DNA of 64,000 nucleotides from Symbiodinium natans (lineage: Eukaryota > Sar > Dinophyceae > Suessiales > Symbiodiniaceae), in the NCBI GenBank assembly GCA_905221605.1, contig CAJNDS010002255.1, forward strand, positions 89,501-153,500, in the 5' to 3' direction. The notes under the pieces are model-generated. The model saw only the letters and a list, made by a program, of their open reading frames with translations, searched no databases and was not told where the DNA came from. This document shows positions 63,480 through 64,000 of this stretch, piece by piece (within the stretch, counting starts at the first letter, position 1; each line of letters opens with the position of its first letter). A program made the translations under genes and the position numbers.

Positions 63480-63900
63480 TTTATTATTATTATTTTTATT
63501 TTTTTTTTTTTTTGGGGGGGGGGGGGGCTTACTGTAGGTTTCTATAGGGTTTAGAGTCTATAGAGGGTTTTGGGCTGGTAGGACTAAAGGTGTAGGAAGG
63601 GTGGGAGGATTTGCGACGTTTTTGGGGCCAGAGGGTCTGACGAGTGACTTTTTGCGAGATTGGGCTTGGGAAGTTACGAGTTATGCAGCTATGTATGCAT
63701 AATTGTCACTTTCGGGGTTGAGGCTCGAGAGTTTGGTACAGTTGAGGGCTTCACGTCACGCAGACTCAGCATGCGGGAGCTCGAGAAGCTCGCCACTTTG
63801 CTCCGAAGATTCAATTCTCTTGCATCTGGGAATCATGTACTCTTGACACCTTTGCCACCCATTCGTCATGTGGCAAAATGGCCAACCCTAAATCACTGAA
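63480..63900. other. poly-T/poly-G junction and spacer
   Basis: 63480-63527 is ATTATT followed by about 17 T and about 15 G. The rest is spacer. A plus-strand frame at about 63720-63900 (MRELEKLATLLRRFNSLASG) is open but unsupported. Confidence 0.5.
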
Positions 63901-63904
63901 GGCC

Positions 63905-64000
63905 ATTCTTTGAAAGCCACATGCGGAAAAATCAGATGCTTGGGCAGGTTCTGGGCCAGCGTCTGCAGCCCCACATCCGTGAACCTCTTGTTCTCTTCAA
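63905..64000 (-). CDS. leucine-rich repeat protein exon (partial, right edge)
   Basis: The minus strand from the window end reads EENKRFTDVGLQTLAQNLPK then HLIFPHVAFK. The FTDVGLQTLAQNLP segment is a ribonuclease-inhibitor-type leucine-rich repeat (pattern TD-x-GL-x2-LA-x2-LP), common in F-box/LRR and NLR-like proteins. Only one repeat is visible, so function cannot be given. Confidence 0.5.

Noticed and set aside
1-64000. Telomeric arrays as evidence for a chromosome end
   Set aside because: Arrays are short, interstitial, in both orientations and between exons; no terminal block of one orientation exists.
1-64000. CRISPR array
   Set aside because: The repeats are contiguous tandem arrays without unique spacers of constant length.

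Overview
The window looks like nuclear DNA of a dinoflagellate, most likely Symbiodiniaceae-like. It is saturated with interstitial telomere-type repeats (TTTAGGG/CCCTAAA in both orientations, with many variants). Its genes are cut into very small exons. The introns often start with GC instead of GT and almost always end AG followed by G, a pattern reported for Symbiodinium. A long Ty1/copia-type retrotransposon carries accessory domains of the sort known from dinoflagellate elements. No bacterial operons, rRNA, tRNA or CRISPR were seen.

Layout. About 0.2-2.35 kb: exons of a WD40 protein (possibly WDR75/UTP17) running off the left edge. 3.3-14.9 kb: a 19-exon gene for WDR92/DNAAF10, a dynein-assembly WD40 protein; its introns hold telomeric arrays, small inverted-repeat elements and a 2.3-kb satellite. 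15.5-19.3 kb: the RNA polymerase II subunit RPB4 gene, possibly with its N-terminus near 21.9 kb. 24.5-34.9 kb: a complete, very young copia-type element with identical 251-bp LTRs and a 5-bp target duplication made of telomeric sequence. 36.4-38.8 kb: a three-exon FAD-dependent oxidoreductase. 41-48.6 kb: repeats with unassigned exon-like islands. 49.9-50.3 kb: a small secreted protein with an internal duplication. 50.5-54.0 kb (perhaps to 54.6): a protein kinase whose exons join in frame from glycine loop to subdomain IX. 58.6-63.4 kb: a probable coiled-coil protein. 63.9-64.0 kb: an LRR exon at the right edge. Nearly all recognised genes lie on the minus strand, in keeping with the unidirectional gene arrays of dinoflagellates.

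Most of the real genes here were found by reading short exons and testing whether they join in frame; long uninterrupted ORFs are a poor guide in this window. Exons with a recognisable family are given high confidence. Islands that merely look coding are given low confidence, because several similar islands fall inside introns of recognised genes.

The most notable object is the retrotransposon. Its polyprotein carries a C5-methyltransferase-like domain, interrupted by a +1 frame change at a CCC-C run, and a 2-oxoglutarate/Fe(II)-dioxygenase-like domain between integrase and reverse transcriptase. Its primer-binding site matches the anticodon arm of initiator tRNA-Met, as in Drosophila copia.
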